From contig NC_088317.1 of assembly GCF_910592395.1 (NCBI RefSeq), positions 2,292,001 through 2,356,000 of the forward strand: a stretch of 64,000 nucleotides of DNA, written 5' to 3'. Under the pieces are notes generated by a model, which had not been told where the DNA came from, searched no databases, and saw only the letters and a program-made list of their open reading frames with translations. Positions 23,701-37,515 of this stretch are shown here, one piece after another. Source of the stretch: Lineus longissimus (taxonomy: Eukaryota; Nemertea; Pilidiophora; Heteronemertea; Lineidae). The position numbers were made by a program, and so were the translations under genes. Numbering within the stretch: position 1 is the stretch's first letter; each line of letters starts with the position of its first letter.

Positions 23701-26700
23701 AGTTGGAGAATAGATTAGATGTTAGCTAGGTTATTAACCGAGGGAAGATGCGTGCAAACTTTGGCCAATATTTGATAAGAACCGCTGTGTCTTCGTGTTT
23801 ACATCCTCGACGCACAAAACATACCCGATCATGGCTTGGCAATTATACCCTTCATTTATGAAAAACACTATAGAAGCTGGCGCGGCTCAGAAATCGATCT
23901 CTACCACAGGAAATCACCACATCCCTTCACTGCGATCAACAGAGGTCCCCGCGGTGCGCCCATAATAGTCGCGCTAGTAATTAATAGATTTAATTAAGGG
24001 GGGTCATCGGTGACACGATCCCGCGGATAATGCAAGCAGAATTTGAATTGGAGGATCTTATGTAATTGAATCGTTAAAGGCAAGGGAGTTAGGTTGGCGA
24101 ACTCGGGATTAGGGTGGATATTCTAAAATGGATGATTGAAGCGTCTTTGATCCCCGTTGGGAAACAGAACAGGCCCAGACGTAATAGTATTGATCTTTGC
24201 TTTCGGATTTATTTTTCGATGGTGTTTAATACGTAATAAGTTTTTGTCATTTCGCGAGTTAATTGATTGCAATAATTTGGGTGGTGACAGAAAGTGAAAA
24301 CACTGACAAATGACACCAGGGATAGCCAAGCAACATAACATTCTCCTTTTTGTTAGGATTGAGTTTGAAATCACCTGAATATTGGCCTAGTATCAATCTG
24401 TCCATCATTTTTCAAAATATAAACACAAATTTCAGTCAGAAAAAGAATGGAAGGCGAATTGAATCAAGCAATGCATGCATGTACAGAATCAACATGTGCT
24501 GAAAGTTTGAAAGGCAAAATACACCATGAAGGCTCGCGTCTGTTCATTTATAATTTGCTTCATTATAACGTGGCCACCCACAATACCATAACAATCATTC
24601 CATGATGGACCGGGATACGTGGTACGTGAGGCCTACATCAGTCTGTTTTAGGCTACAGATGATAGTTTCCTTGTTACAAATGGTGAGCCAGTCAAAGTGT
24701 TCTTAAGACCATCCTTCAAATACTTCGAAATCTCCATACCTATTATGATGTCTTTTGCCCTGTTAAAATGCTTTGTATTCGTGCATAACATCGATGGCAG
24801 CTCTTCGATAGACAACACGACATCTCTCTATACTATTAACAATATACATGTAATTCAATAAATTTGGCCTAAATACATACTGTAGGATTGTAATAAGATT
24901 ATTTTATATGAAGACAATTGACTCTAAGGTCGGGCTAGCACTAGATGATTGTGCTAATTTATATGACTGCGCATGAAAATAATTCCCGCAAACTTTCGCC
25001 TCATCAAATCGTGGGTGTTTTCCTTCCATCTGTAACGGCTGAACATACGAGACGGAGGTGTTGAGAAAACACGGATCGGAAACATGCAGAAGCAGAGGCT
25101 GGATGCCTTCCGCTGTAAAATCTCCATCTCCATCTCATATTCAATCCGGCTCTCTTTCATGTCATTATACTGTTGCACGGATCCATTCCAAAGACAACCA
25201 GGTTTTGTGTGACCCATAGTAACTGAGCATCTGTCCAGCAACCCAGAGAACATCAGTATAGAACTTTCGACCCCACCATGTCCATGGCATCTATAGGGCT
25301 ACTACAGGGGGCATAGGATAAACGACTAAGCATTGTCTTAACTTTTTCCGAACTTCTTTCGAAGAATTATTAGAAACAATGAGTCAAAGGACGAAAGGGC
25401 GGGGAAAGGTCTACGACGCAATTCTGAAATCACGCTGGGCCATTCACAAAAATAAATGCATTTCAAAATGGCCGAAGCCTCCTCAAAATCTACCCATAGA
25501 AGTTGTAATTATTTCTTGAAATTCGAACAATGAACTAACATACGTATTTATCACCAGAACCCGACCACTCTGTCCAACTGTGAGCCATTATCATCCAAAT
25601 GCTTGCGATATCCAAACTTGGTATGAATCAGGCTCCAACTCCAGCATCCTGCCTGTGGGGGCCGGCAAGCACAGGCCTCATCCGACGCGCTGCAATAGAC
25701 AGTACCCCACCGAGAGATAGAACTCCTCATTGAATTTTAACGCGGCGCACACAGAGACGTTTTAATTAATTTTCTAATTACAGGGTTGTCTTTACGTGGT
25801 TGTATCGTTCTTCTAGTGGTTTACATTACTGCCCCAGGGCCTCACCAACATGACAGATTTTTTTAACCATGGATGAGTCGGCTAGGGATCCAAAGGAAAC
25901 AATAGTAGCAGAAACGTTAAAGGACTTTCGCATCCCTTGAAGCCCTTTTCGGTGATTAGGAGATTCGTCTTCCTGAAGTCATTTCCTTTCGCTATACCGT
26001 TTACCGATACAGCCTTTGGTTGATGGTAAGTTATGATTTGGACGTCAGGGTATAAATGTTTGATGGAGTTATGTAGTTCGTGACATCAAGAGGACGATAA
26101 TTGATTATGTGGATTTTGCATGGTTTTGATGGCGATTAAACTTTGATAGGTTATTTTCCCTCAGAATACATACCTGGAATAATCAGGTTTCCTTCCTTGA
26201 GAACGTCCATCATAGCTATCGAATACCTTAAACCTACTATCACACGGGGATGTCTTTTGGCACACTTCTGGTAAAGTTCTGTTGACTTTATCTTGACCAC
26301 TAGCTTTGCTCACGTGTTTACGTAAGTGACGTGGCCCTGTGGAATGCTCGGCCAAACATGAATACAGACATATTCCCCTCAGAATAACAATAACGTAATC
26401 TGAATAGTGTGATGACGTCATATGTCCAGCAACCAATCGGGAGAGGGATAGTTCTTCTTGCCAGCATAATCGTCGTCACAGGAATAAAATAGAGATTACC
26501 AAGAGAATTCTACGTAATCTTACCTTATTTTCACTTGCGTTAGTTTCAATTGACGACGTGCTTTTCTTTCATTGATGATTTACTGTTTGACACTGCGTGC
26601 CTCAAAGTCTGCAAAAAGAAAAATGAATTTTTGTGTTTATGAATTCAATGTCGTACCGGTAATATCAGTAAGCCATCGAATTTAGCTTTCCATACCTTTT

Positions 26701-27076
26701 CCGAATCGAGGAAGATTTAATCTTCTGAATATGGCACTTTGAAAGATCAAATTATTGTTGTGTTTGCATCTCTTTAGCCATTGAATAATCGAGTTCCTTG
26801 GGTGACTTTGCAATTTTTATACCTGGCTTTAACAGATATCGTCTCCTAACCCACACATATATCGTAATAACAAACAAAGCAAAGACAATTGTTTAGTTCA
26901 CTGGACGAAAAAAAAACATTCTTGCCATGATCGTTCTTCCCATTAACAACTGTTTACATGTACCATGAGATATGAGCTGAACATTTTAAAAGATATGAAA
27001 GGAAAACAACTCGGTTGAATTTATTCCATTTAACTAAAATTAACCATGAAGCAAGCTAATAGCATCTATAACCCTG
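20764..27076. other. Gene-free stretch
   Basis: No recognisable gene; open frames are all under 100 codons and featureless. It holds GCCATTTT-type words at 21172, 22902 and 25465, TACATGTA at 24845 and 26955, and a full CRE-type TGACGTCA at 26413-26420. GC-rich patches occur at 22495-22640 and 25640-25700. Confidence 0.5.
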
Positions 27077-27088
27077 CCCCCCCCCCCC
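27077..27088. repeat. C12 homopolymer
   Basis: Run of 12 C followed by TTATGGGAGG. It marks the start of a GC-rich patch of about 250 bp. Confidence 0.95.
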
Positions 27089-27760
27089 TTATGGGAGGAT
27101 CCTCCGTGATAACGACCTCTGCGGCAAACTCCTTTTCGGCGCGCATTCGCTTGATGAGGGGCGGTCCTTCCGGGTAGAGTTTTTTCCGATCACCTGGTTC
27201 AGTCATTGTAAGGTCCCCAGGCCCTCTGTGGGCTCCTGGACACCGCGGACAACCCTTTGTAGCAGTCCCTGGGACAGTCAGCGGGACTCAGCAGCCGTTG
27301 TGTCACCGTCTGTCAGTCACCCCATAAGCGCATATTTCCCACACCCTACGGTCTAATTAAATTCATTTCAATTGTATCGTTCATGTTGATTACCCACTTT
27401 GTTCAGGAGCAACAGGTTTGGCTTCCGACTTGGTCGTAGGGTCTTGACATTGCGCAGTAAGCAGTCATTGTAACATAAGTTTTTCTCCTCAAGAAAATCG
27501 AAATGTTACTTACACCTGTCTTGAGAATCAACGCATTGATTTTTTATAATTGATCCGTAGCCACAACGTAATGATTTTCAATAGATTAGAAATCACTGAT
27601 TGATTCAGATTTTACACTCCTTGGTCTTGTTTTTTTCTTCAATAACCTTATGATTTGATCATTGACTCCAGGGCAAACGTTCTGTACATGCATGAAAACG
27701 AAATCATGTCGAAAATATTCGGGTTGACGAAAACATGGCTTATTACGTTTCCCCTAACCT

Positions 27761-27955
27761 GGAATTCAGGCCCACGAGCCGGCCCAATTCAAAGTCTATT
27801 GTCTTTAAACAAAGCCCGCTCGCACCTTGGCCAAAATCCCTATTGTTCTACTGTCTTATCAAAACCTTATCAGGGTAAATCTTGATAACATCGACCCCCA
27901 CGAAGCAGCTGATGGGAGTCGATAGGCCGAAACCGTCGAGGCCAAAGAAATATAT
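27761..27955 (+). repeat. Dispersed repeat, copy A
   Basis: A block of about 190 bp with a second, diverged copy in the same orientation at 38621-38808. Both begin at GAATTCAGGCC and share TCTATTGTC, TAAACAAAGCCCGCTCGCAC, ATTGTTC, GTCTTATCAAAA and AGCCGAAA/GGCCGAAA in the same order with small indels. Roughly three-quarters identical by eye. No coding frame, no inverted ends and no A-rich tail, so the class (SINE, MITE or fragment of a larger element) is unknown. Confidence 0.75.
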
Positions 27956-30900
27956 TGCTTTTTTGCCCCAGGAAGTTTTTATTTTCCACGAAGTTGAAAC
28001 CTTGTGATGAAGGAATGGAACTTAACGGGTCACTATTGTAAACAAAGCGCAGCCTGGCGATGTTAGCACCTGAGCTTAAAACTACGCCTGCGGTCCTTCC
28101 CTAAAGTCTACCTGTATATATTTTATTTCTCATTAACTAATTATTCATCATTAGCAGTAATTATTATGAAATCTCTGTATATATTCATATTCTCTGACAG
28201 CTGAACAGCTGGGGCTCTTGGCTGGAGCCGAACAGTGAGCAACTAATGAAACAGAATAATCATATGAATAACGCACTTAACCGTTTGGTTCAAATTTCAT
28301 TCCGTGTTTAAAAAAAAACAAAACAGTCTGGCCATAAAAATTGGTTATGCGCAGGTCCAGATTAGAATTTCGAATAATGAACTGAATAAAAATTTGGTTC
28401 ATCGCTTTGAAAATGTCGAAAATATCATTACATGACTGCAATTCACTTTCAAAGGCGAGTAATGTCGGAAATTTATCGTATTCAATACAAGGTCATATTG
28501 GTTAAGGAAATATCCCTCCGTCATTGGCAGCAGTGATGATTTGCGACCTTATAAATGTTACCAATTCTGTCAAACGTTCAAGGAGGCAAATGATGAAACT
28601 AATCCCCAAAACGTGATTTGGACAAAGACGGATAATGATGGTGTGACCTTATAAATCAGGAATGGTAACTATAGTGAGGAAAAGAAGCCTGGTTATTTCG
28701 CATAATTTGCTTGTTATTGACTCAATTCCGAGTCTATTTCGGAGAGCTGGCGTCTTATATTGGGATTATTGCGCTGAATATCCTTGATTGGGGTATAAAT
28801 CTTTAGTCTTGTCTAATACTGGACACGTCACTATAATAAGAAGCGCCTGACGGGAGGTATTTAATTAAGGACGATCTCGAGATGGAAGAGGGGTGGCGGG
28901 GGTTCCGACTCAAACTCGCGCTAGGGTTCTTAAAAACTCCTCGTCAGAAGCACAGACCGGGAATCTCCACGGGTAGCCCCTTTTGCAGAAGCTCCCCGGC
29001 AAAAACAAATGATGCTTTTAATACCGGAAAAATTCTCATTTCCATGGTGACGATATACGAATGTTGGCGCGCAGTGCTAGAAATGTCACTCCGTAAAGGC
29101 GGAACAATACATTTGGCTCCTTAGCGCGCGGTAGGGGTGTGATACGTCCCACCGTGCCTTAATGGAGCTAGATGCGAGCTCTTTGATGGATGAGAAGCTG
29201 GATTGACGGGAAAACCTCCCTATAACATTCTAAATGATTTCTTTGCTATTAAACCAGCAAAGACGTCATGAGATTGTGCGATTGATGGCTAAGCTTTCAT
29301 TAAATACCCCTGAAGTTGCTTCGATCAAATTCTCGGCGCGCTCGAGGCGGGTCCCGGCTATGACAACGCGTCGAAAGCATCCAATAAACGCCGGTTAATG
29401 TTCTAACCCATGTTGCGAAAGTTTATTAGTGATTTTAAATGACTGTTTTTGAGCTTGGTTATATTCATTTTGGCATTCAGTTAATCATGGTTACCCAGGG
29501 TTGCATTTGGTAACTCCAAGAACTAAAAGCAAAAGATTTCGCCGTCCAAGAAATTATCACTTTACATTTGTGGTAGAGGACATTTTAGAGAGAGAAACAG
29601 CGAGACGATTTGTTTCCACGGAGTATATTGATTTCTTGCCTCAAAGACGCGTGTTCCTTTTGGAAATTACGATCCAAAAGTACCTACCGATATTGAATGA
29701 TGACAAGAAATCCATCATACGTTACTATAGAAACCGAATCAAGAACACAACGGATATGTTAGGACTTGTAACTATGCAAAATTAAATTCTTATTCAAATA
29801 TATACCAGTAGCAGAATTCTTCTTGTACATACTTCACTTTTCTTGCGACATATTGCGTCAAAATACGAAAATTGGCATTATTCTATCTCAGCGGATCTTA
29901 CGCGTATGAAAATAAAACTTCCGAGTTTCAATCTAGTTAATAACAGTGAAGATTTCTAAGGTAGATGAGTGCAAAGTGTCTGTTTCATTAACATAGGTCT
30001 TTGGGTGCACTTCAGGTAAAATTAAATCCTTCGTGATATTGCTTCACAGGGTACTAAATACTTGGAATGTGAACTCATTACCTTCGACCAGAGTTGATAG
30101 ATTTCTTATACTTATTGATGAAGGTAGGATATTTTTATGAATTAAAGTCTACGGAGTGAGACATATTTTATATCAACCAAAGAGGTAATGGTTACCACGA
30201 CAACACATTATGCGAGTCAGCTCGGGAGCCAAATTTCTGTGGTGTTACTCAAGAAACTATTGCTCAGTGAGTCCATCGTAACCTGTGCTGATCAATAATT
30301 GTTCTGGTGGAAAAGGTTACACGAATGCTGGGGGCTCATTCCTGTTGAACTTTATTCTCAAGAGAAACGCCATATATCTCCACTTCTGCTGCATACAACG
30401 ATCACAGGTCATATAAAACAAACTCTCTCGTAGAGAGATACTCTCTTTGCGCTCTTTTACAATGTGAGTCGATAAGAGAATGCCGCTGAAATTCCCCCAG
30501 CTGTCAGGAATCGGGATAGGGCCTTGTCAGTTACCACCTTTCCGCCTCGCCATTTGAGACCCAACACAGTCTCATTGGCCTAAAACCATCAGCCGATTGG
30601 TGATTATCAATATTGGAAAGAAAATACAAATGGAAATCATAATTGCAATGATATAAAGCAATGCGAATTGGCCCTCCTGCCGTCTCCGTTAGAAGAGACA
30701 AGGATTTGAAGGATGCTCCCAGTACGCCGCTGCGGGCCTAACTGCCTGCTCACTGTCTTGCCCCGCCTAAAATGTCCGGTTCGGACCGGAACTAAAGTAA
30801 CAATTATTACAATTTGCCAGCAGTGACAAACAATTAAGCTGAGTAGATTGCAGGATGTACATTTTGATTAGCTACGCGTCCAGCTGGTCCTCAAATATTG

Positions 30901-33900
30901 AAATCAATCAATAAAAAATGTTTTTTCTCGCCGGTCATGGGAGACGTTGCATCATTTCAAAGGAAACGCACGCCCGTTTCAAAAAGGCTAGGTGTAAAAT
31001 GTCCAAAATAGACCTCTTATGTTCCTAGGAACATCTCTGGATGCATCCTCCCGAAAAGTTCGGGGGTTTCCGAAGAATCATCAAAATCGAGAATAACGCG
31101 CCGGAAGCGTGTTGAAAAAGGGTAAATATCAACAAGGATGCGTACTGAACACCCGACAAGCCGGCCTGCATCTTTCGTGCGGGATATACTTTCGACTACA
31201 GACAATTCCTGATACCCTCATACAGTAAAATCACTGCTCCCCTAGCAACAAAAAAATAGTCACGCAATCGCAAAATAAGATTCTAATCTGGCTAAAAAAT
31301 AAAATTTCTTGAGATGAAGCAATCCGACCAATGCTTGACCGATGGATTAAAACAATATACGAAGATGGGATCATCCTAGGAAGCGTTTTGCTGGCCCTAG
31401 CAATCTTTGTCTAGCTGCAGGTGGTTTATGCGCTGGAACATGCGATGTCAAAGCCGCCCGAGACGCAAGCAGCCCTCAATCAGCCTGACCGCATTCGCAC
31501 GTGCGGCGTCGCAACTGCGTCGACGAAATGAAAAGGGAACGCCGCTCTATACGCTTACTGTCTCAAAATAGCAAAGTTAATTAAAGGCAATCTTCTTATA
31601 AGCTCCATGACCTTCTATCCATGATCGGCTGCTGAGAATTATGCTGTAGCTTCAATGGCTTAAGGCTGACAATACCATGTCTTAAGTGGCTGGCGGATCG
31701 AAGATCAGTCGATGTTTCGAAGACAAACATTATTGAGAGACGGCTAATACTTTGATTAAAAATTCATTCTGCGCAGGAGAATAGATTAAACGGGAATGCT
31801 CACGTAGATATTTTTGTGTGTGAATAGGGACAATAGTAAGCAAATTTGTTACACGGCGGTTTTCGTGATGGCCGCCATCATTAGCGGCGTAACACAATAA
31901 GTAACGGACGCAGCACGCCGGATATGCTTCCGCTCGCCAATGTACTAATTAGTTCCCGCTCAAAAACCTTGGTGTAGCAAAGTTTGATTTTCTTTGCGAG
32001 TAAATCAGCTGGCAATGTGGTGAATGTTGGGTAAGTCGTGCGTGCAGTGCAAACTGAAAGAACTCTGGGGCCGTATCAATATTGAAGAGTATGCCTCAGA
32101 ACGAATTCCCGTGCTACAGCAAATTTTTGCAAATCCATGCTCAGACAACTTCCCATGGCGAACGAAGTGGCTTAATCAATTTTGAATCTACAGAAAATTA
32201 TATCATTCGTACATGCATGTACATAGTAGCTTTGATAACACATGCCCCCAACGAGCATTGAAAAGAGTGTAGTTTCATGATGGCAAACCTCTGAGAAAGC
32301 CTTGCTCGAAAATAGCTGCGTTTTCTTGGTTGGAACCTGTTTGATTTACATGTCATCAAATGTCAACAAATAATCAAAATTATCATCAAATTTCATATGA
32401 TTCTGTCGTATGAATTAAGCATCATTGACCCAAATTGTTTTGATCCGTCATCCGGAACAACTCGAAAATATTCCGGGAATGAAGATTTCATGAATCGTGA
32501 GTGTCTGATTTTATTCACAATAAACTGACATTATTATTACCTTGCGTAGTTGTTAAAGAATGTATAAACAGAAGAAAAAATAACTTCATCCCATTTCGCT
32601 CCCAAATAAAACCATTCTGCCCAGCTGCATCGTTCCTGTCAATTGTCGTAAAGGATCGAAAAATCTCGAAATTGGTCAATCTTCCAATTCTCACAAAACC
32701 CTAGAATTAGATGTAACACTACACAATGTGAAATTTATTGGCCTCCATTGCCTAACAAAACCGTTTCGTTTACCAAATTACTGGGTGCCAAAACTGATTG
32801 TGGACCAGTGTCATATTTTTACACGCAGGCGGTTGAAGAATAAGAAAACGGATGAAAATCATTGCCTTAAAGATAGCCCTTATTTTGAACCAGATACTGG
32901 CATCTACGGAATGCAACATTTAAAATCATTAACCAATAACTCCGTTATTATTATATTGCGCAAATAAAGGGGAAATTAATGACCATTGGGCCCGCGAGTT
33001 CAGCTGTCACAAGGACCGCTTTAGCCAAAGGGCTGCGGTTATCTAACTGCGGCAATCGAGGCAACCACCTACGGAGAAGGGTTTGGTCGGCCCAGTAGGA
33101 CCCGTGAAGGAGAATGCGGCGTGGCCACGGTTGGTATGCGCCCGGTGCGCCCGCAGAAAGGGCACCGGCTAATCGTGGAAGAAACTCGGCTTGAACTGAT
33201 TTCTCTCGACAAAGCATCTCGGTTGGACACGGAGAATTCCGAGGCGGTTACTATTCTTGCTCCCTGTTTTGTTTTCATAATGTTTTATTTAGACCAGCTT
33301 TCGATTTGGGTCCGTTTGTGTTATGATGTATAGGAATATTACGATGCATCTGATCCTAAGAATAACCTGGAGTCGTTACACTTTGAGGTCGAAATTTCAC
33401 TTTAATTGGTCAACTGTAACGGTTTGCGAGCAATCGATTTGAATTTGGAATGTTGGGATAATGCGGATATGTAACTTGGATAATGTCGAATAAGACAAAC
33501 ACGTCATATTACAGCTTCGATTTCTTTCAAGAAGACTACGATAATGCCAAAAAGTCGATTGAAACATGTGATTAATTGGACGCTGCAGACGAAGAAGTCT
33601 GACAATTCTATGGATAGATTATGTTAGTTTTGCAAGGCCACATTAATGTACTTTATTTCTCTCTCAGCAGCATGCGTCTATACACACGTAAACATACCTT
33701 ACATACAGGCTGAATATCTATCGCCCCTCACCATTGTACCTATAATGACATATTCCAAGAAAAGGATTCTTCTTATTAGAAGAAAACCACGGGCTTGCTG
33801 TTTTATTGATGTCAATACAGAATGTTCTTGTTGTGATCTGCGGATGTGACATGTATGAGGCTGTCACAAGCGTAGGCTGTACTGGTACATATACGTATAC

Positions 33901-36466
33901 ACACATTCATGCACGTACACTCTCAAAAGTAAAGGTTTTTGAAAAACCTTATGAATTTTCGACCAACACAAATATGCACATCAGGCCGTATAGGTTTTCT
34001 AACGAAGTGAAAAACTGGTAGAGGTTTTTCGCTTCGACAGAAATAGAAAATAGCGGGAGAAATCGATGTATAGAATGATGAAGCCCGATTCCTTTCACTG
34101 AGAACAATGCTTATTAGGTGTTGACGGATAGCTGAAATTACGCGAGGGCTTTCTCTTCCCGCGTTTAACGCAGTTTAATTTCACGAATACTTCCCCAGAT
34201 TCGTACAAGAGTAACTTCAGACCAATCACCATCAGCGCTTCGGACGGGAAGGAGAATATTGCTTTGAAAACTCTGGCGTCTGTAAAACAAGGAATGAATT
34301 GAAAAAGTGAAGAAATGAAAAAGCACTAGAATGGAAAAGTGGAGATGTTAGCTTATGTAGGCGACACCTGTTTGAACTATCAATCGGCGTCCTGCGATCA
34401 CGGCCCTCTATCGTCATGTGCAGGTTTACGAGACTGCAGACCAGACATTGCTGACCTGCTGAAGTCCTCTTCTGCAGACCAGAATCCGTCACTGGTCGAA
34501 TTCCATTCCATTTCTGCTTCATTTCTTATTTCCAGTTTTACAGACGGCCTGGAAATTGTCCGCAATGACTGGAACCCAAGCCACGTCCGTCATTTTCATG
34601 ATTAGCTCTGCTGCTGCTCAGCCGCTGTTTCTCCCTGCGTAAAATTACTTCTCCCGTCGCGAAATTATCCCTATTTATGCGCGGGCATTGCGCAGTAATC
34701 TCGACACAGCGGGCTCGGGAGGCAACATAACCAAACCATCCACTCGCAGGCACTTCGGATTCGCTTACCGTGATTCTACACGAATCTTTCAAGTACTTTT
34801 AACCTCTTGAAAACATTCGAGTCAAAATCTACCTCACAAAAACACGCTGTTTGTTTTCTTGACCAATTTCCCTATGGAAAAGTCTTGCAAAAAGCATCCA
34901 AACTTTCTATATTAATATAATCAAAATGACTTCGAAAATACACAAGTCTTCTAATTGAGGTTTCTTGCGTATGGTAACTCTCCGTGTCTACGATTCATGT
35001 AGATTATGTGTTGCAAGCTGCTACCTTGCCGAGCTGCACTGGGCTAACCCCGGCGGCAGTGACGGGTCGATTTGAAACTCCGCAGTACCTCCCCGAGAAT
35101 CGCGGCAGGGCCGGCTGGGGCTGCTGAGGGCTAAATCCAGCAACAGAGATGCGGTGGGCAGAGATTTAAAGAAACTCCTGGAGAAGTTAATGATAGCGGT
35201 AAAAATTTACGGTACATCACCGTGGATTTGCTCAGAGGCGAATTGATTACACTTTAACTGTCGTAGAATAACTAAATGGGCAAGCATCGCCTTTGTTTTG
35301 GACTTTTGAAATAAAATAAAATTCGCATCGTTTAACAGTTACATCACCAGCGGGGTAAATAGTCAAAAAAACAAACAAACAAACTGAAATGGTCGGTGGA
35401 GGAATTAAGGTTTTAACTCCAATGTTTTCAAGAGTTTAAATGATAAAATGTTTTGAGGAGAAGTAACCAAAGTTTCAAGGGACTGGTGAATGTTGAAAGC
35501 ATCAATGTGTACAATTCAGTTTTTTTTATTGGTTAATCTCATCCTTATCGCTTTTCCGTTGCTCACTCTCGTCAAACTGAAACTCTGACAGCACGTCTCA
35601 CCTCACCCGGCGAAGCCCAAGCAATGTTTATCATCCAAACATTGGCGAAAGTTCAACAATGGCCTCCGTAATGGCAGTTATGTTTTTAAAGTCGTTCCCC
35701 GGGTGCTCCGCAAGCAGAGGTGGTCTGCAGCTAACCCTTTCGCTCAGGGCTCCCTCTAATTACAGCCTGGCGAGACGAATGTCGTGTTTACGAACCCGCG
35801 GGTGGCTAGTGCCTTCCCAGTGCTCTGGTAGTAAACGTAAACCTTCCCGCAGTGCACAAATGGACCTAATTTAACACTTTTCACAACTGACAAAATATTG
35901 ACTTTTTGACAACAGTATCCCGACGAGATTTCATGATTTGAATGTAGTGAGTCTCAGGTTTCATTTCGGAATGTGAATTCGTGGATTCTGTGGTGTTATA
36001 CTATTCCAGTCCAATACATTCTTCATTGATGTAATTGTGTGTAAAGGTCTTCATTGAATTCTTTACCGTTAATAAAGGACCTACCTCAACGCTATTTAAG
36101 CTTTAGTTGCTGCTGTTTGAGAGAATGATTTACCACATGAGTCCGAAGAAGCCAATTGAAGGCTATATGAAGTGTCGGTAGGATTAGTTGGAGTAGCAAA
36201 ATAGCCATGATGTTTCGAAAGCGGCGCGTGGTAGTTTTAAAAGCATTGTTCCTAATAGTTTCACTAACTGATAACGAAGAGCCACATTGTGTTAAAAACA
36301 TATAGAAAATATATGCCCATCTATTACTCTCAAATAATATAAGTATAGCATAGAGTGTAACTGAATGATAGCACTACACCATTTTCTCTGAATAAGAGTA
36401 ACCTTATAATGTAATGTTTTCATTGATAACTCGTTCACGTATATGGTTCGCGTCAACTTGACTCAT
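27956..36466. other. Gene-free stretch, enhancer-like composition in places
   Basis: No recognisable gene. A TAAT cluster lies at 28131-28172 next to E-box-type CAGCTG words near 28200-28212. The word GACCTTATAAAT occurs twice exactly 100 bp apart (28545 and 28645). GC-rich patches occur at 29300-29390, 30660-30800, 33000-33200 and 35030-35160. Open frames of 60-100 codons (for example 28882-29124, 29501-29785, 32951-33217, 34232-34605) show no known motif and often overlap one another on opposite strands. Confidence 0.5.
34003..34036 (+). repeat. 13-bp inverted repeat with 8-base loop
   Basis: Arms CGAAGTGAAAAAC and GTTTTTCGCTTCG pair with one mismatch (a U.G wobble if transcribed on plus) around TGGTAGAG. 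A second small palindrome, AAGGTTTTTGAAAAACCTT, lies 70 bp upstream at 33932-33950. No function can be assigned. Confidence 0.6.
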
Positions 36467-36480
36467 GGGGTCAAAGTTCA
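36467..36480 (+). promoter_or_regulatory. DR1 nuclear-receptor site GGGGTCAAAGTTCA
   Basis: Two hexamer half-sites, GGGTCA and AGTTCA, in direct repeat with a one-base spacer, close to the consensus for HNF4, COUP-TF and RXR heterodimers. This is a long match for a random sequence. It lies 28.7 kb upstream of ZIC with no nearer gene seen. Binding is inference. Confidence 0.35.
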
Positions 36481-37411
36481 CACCATGGGATTAAACAGCA
36501 GTCACCAGGGAGCGGTCTGGGCGCCGTGGAGGTCCGCCACGTGATCCAATGGCTGTCAATTACAGATTTGACGATGATTGACACTCGCCCAGAGTTGGCC
36601 TCAAGAGAGCAACTTTCAGGAGATAGCAATCTCAAATGCTGGAAATATTGAGGCAATTGACATGCGAGATTGTTTTTCTTATTTTCTTCAAGTAGGTTTT
36701 GTTGTCCTTGACAGTACGCCAAAATGAGTCCCCCATCCATATGTTTTTGCGCAAAAAATCTCAAGGAATGCCTGCTTGGTTCCTCAGTTCTGCCGGTATC
36801 TCCGTCATGTCAGTTAAAAGTTTTAGGCAGACACAGCACCAACAGGTGTGGGTACAGTGGTGTGATACCAGTGCAGACTCGGGGAGTTCTAATTAGAGCG
36901 GGAGAAGCTAGCGTCCCGCCGAGCACCACAAATCTGCTCCGATGAGTTCCCTGGCTGCAGCAAGCGGTTCTCTCTTGCCCGCTGTCGGGCTAATCACCAC
37001 CCGTAACTTGCCTGACAGGCTAATATTGGTAACCTCGAATATTTTAGATGGGCGCATAGCCCGCATATATTCTTTGGTGCTTCCTAGAAACTTAAAGATG
37101 TTATGTTATTTACACATTCTGCAGTGTTTCAAACAAAAGAGAGACGGCCAGCAAAAGTTTTATGAGCCTTTTCAGCCAAAGAACAACGACATGTTAAACA
37201 GCCATTTTCCCAGGGAAACAGAAGATTTCGCCCAGCTAATTGTAGTGTTCAAGTTGTAAGTCATGAAAGGTTTTTAATGCACAAAAGGCACGGGCAAAGG
37301 GTTTCAGCTGTAACTCTCTCAGCAAAAATAAAAGCGACATTTTGTTAACAATTGGAGGGCTTACAGACGACAATCAACATACACACATTTTTTGACGCTG
37401 TTTGATAATGG
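36481..37411. other. Gene-free stretch
   Basis: No recognisable gene. Open frames at 36471-36764 (minus) and 36942-37259 (plus, 105 codons) have no known motif. A GCCATTTT word lies at 37201. Confidence 0.45.
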
Positions 37412-37413
37412 TA

Positions 37414-37513
37414 GATAATTTGATAGGCGTGGTGGGTATGACTGTCTAAGAGTATTCACTGAATAATTTCATGATTCGACAAAAACATTATCCGCAACGC
37501 CTATCAAATTATC
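37414..37513. mobile_element. 100-bp MITE with 17-bp terminal inverted repeats and TA duplication
   Basis: The ends GATAATTTGATAGGCGT and ACGCCTATCAAATTATC are perfect 17-bp inverted repeats, and the similarity continues weakly (5 of 8) inward. The element is bounded on both sides by TA (37412-37413 and 37514-37515), the target duplication of Tc1/mariner-type transposons. It has no coding capacity. It would have been moved by a transposase from elsewhere in the genome. Only one copy is visible here. Confidence 0.75.
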
Positions 37514-37515
37514 TA

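Noticed and set aside
15339-26420. Two full CRE palindromes TGACGTCA (15339 and 26413) sharing ATGACGTCATATGT in opposite orientation
   Set aside because: About one TGACGTCA is expected in the window, and shared 14-mers occur by chance at this length; no further flanking similarity.
30191-30204. RFX X-box-like GTTACCACGACAAC, with weaker relatives near 29040 and 29705
   Set aside because: Each departs from the consensus in one half-site, and the consensus is loose enough to occur by chance in 64 kb.
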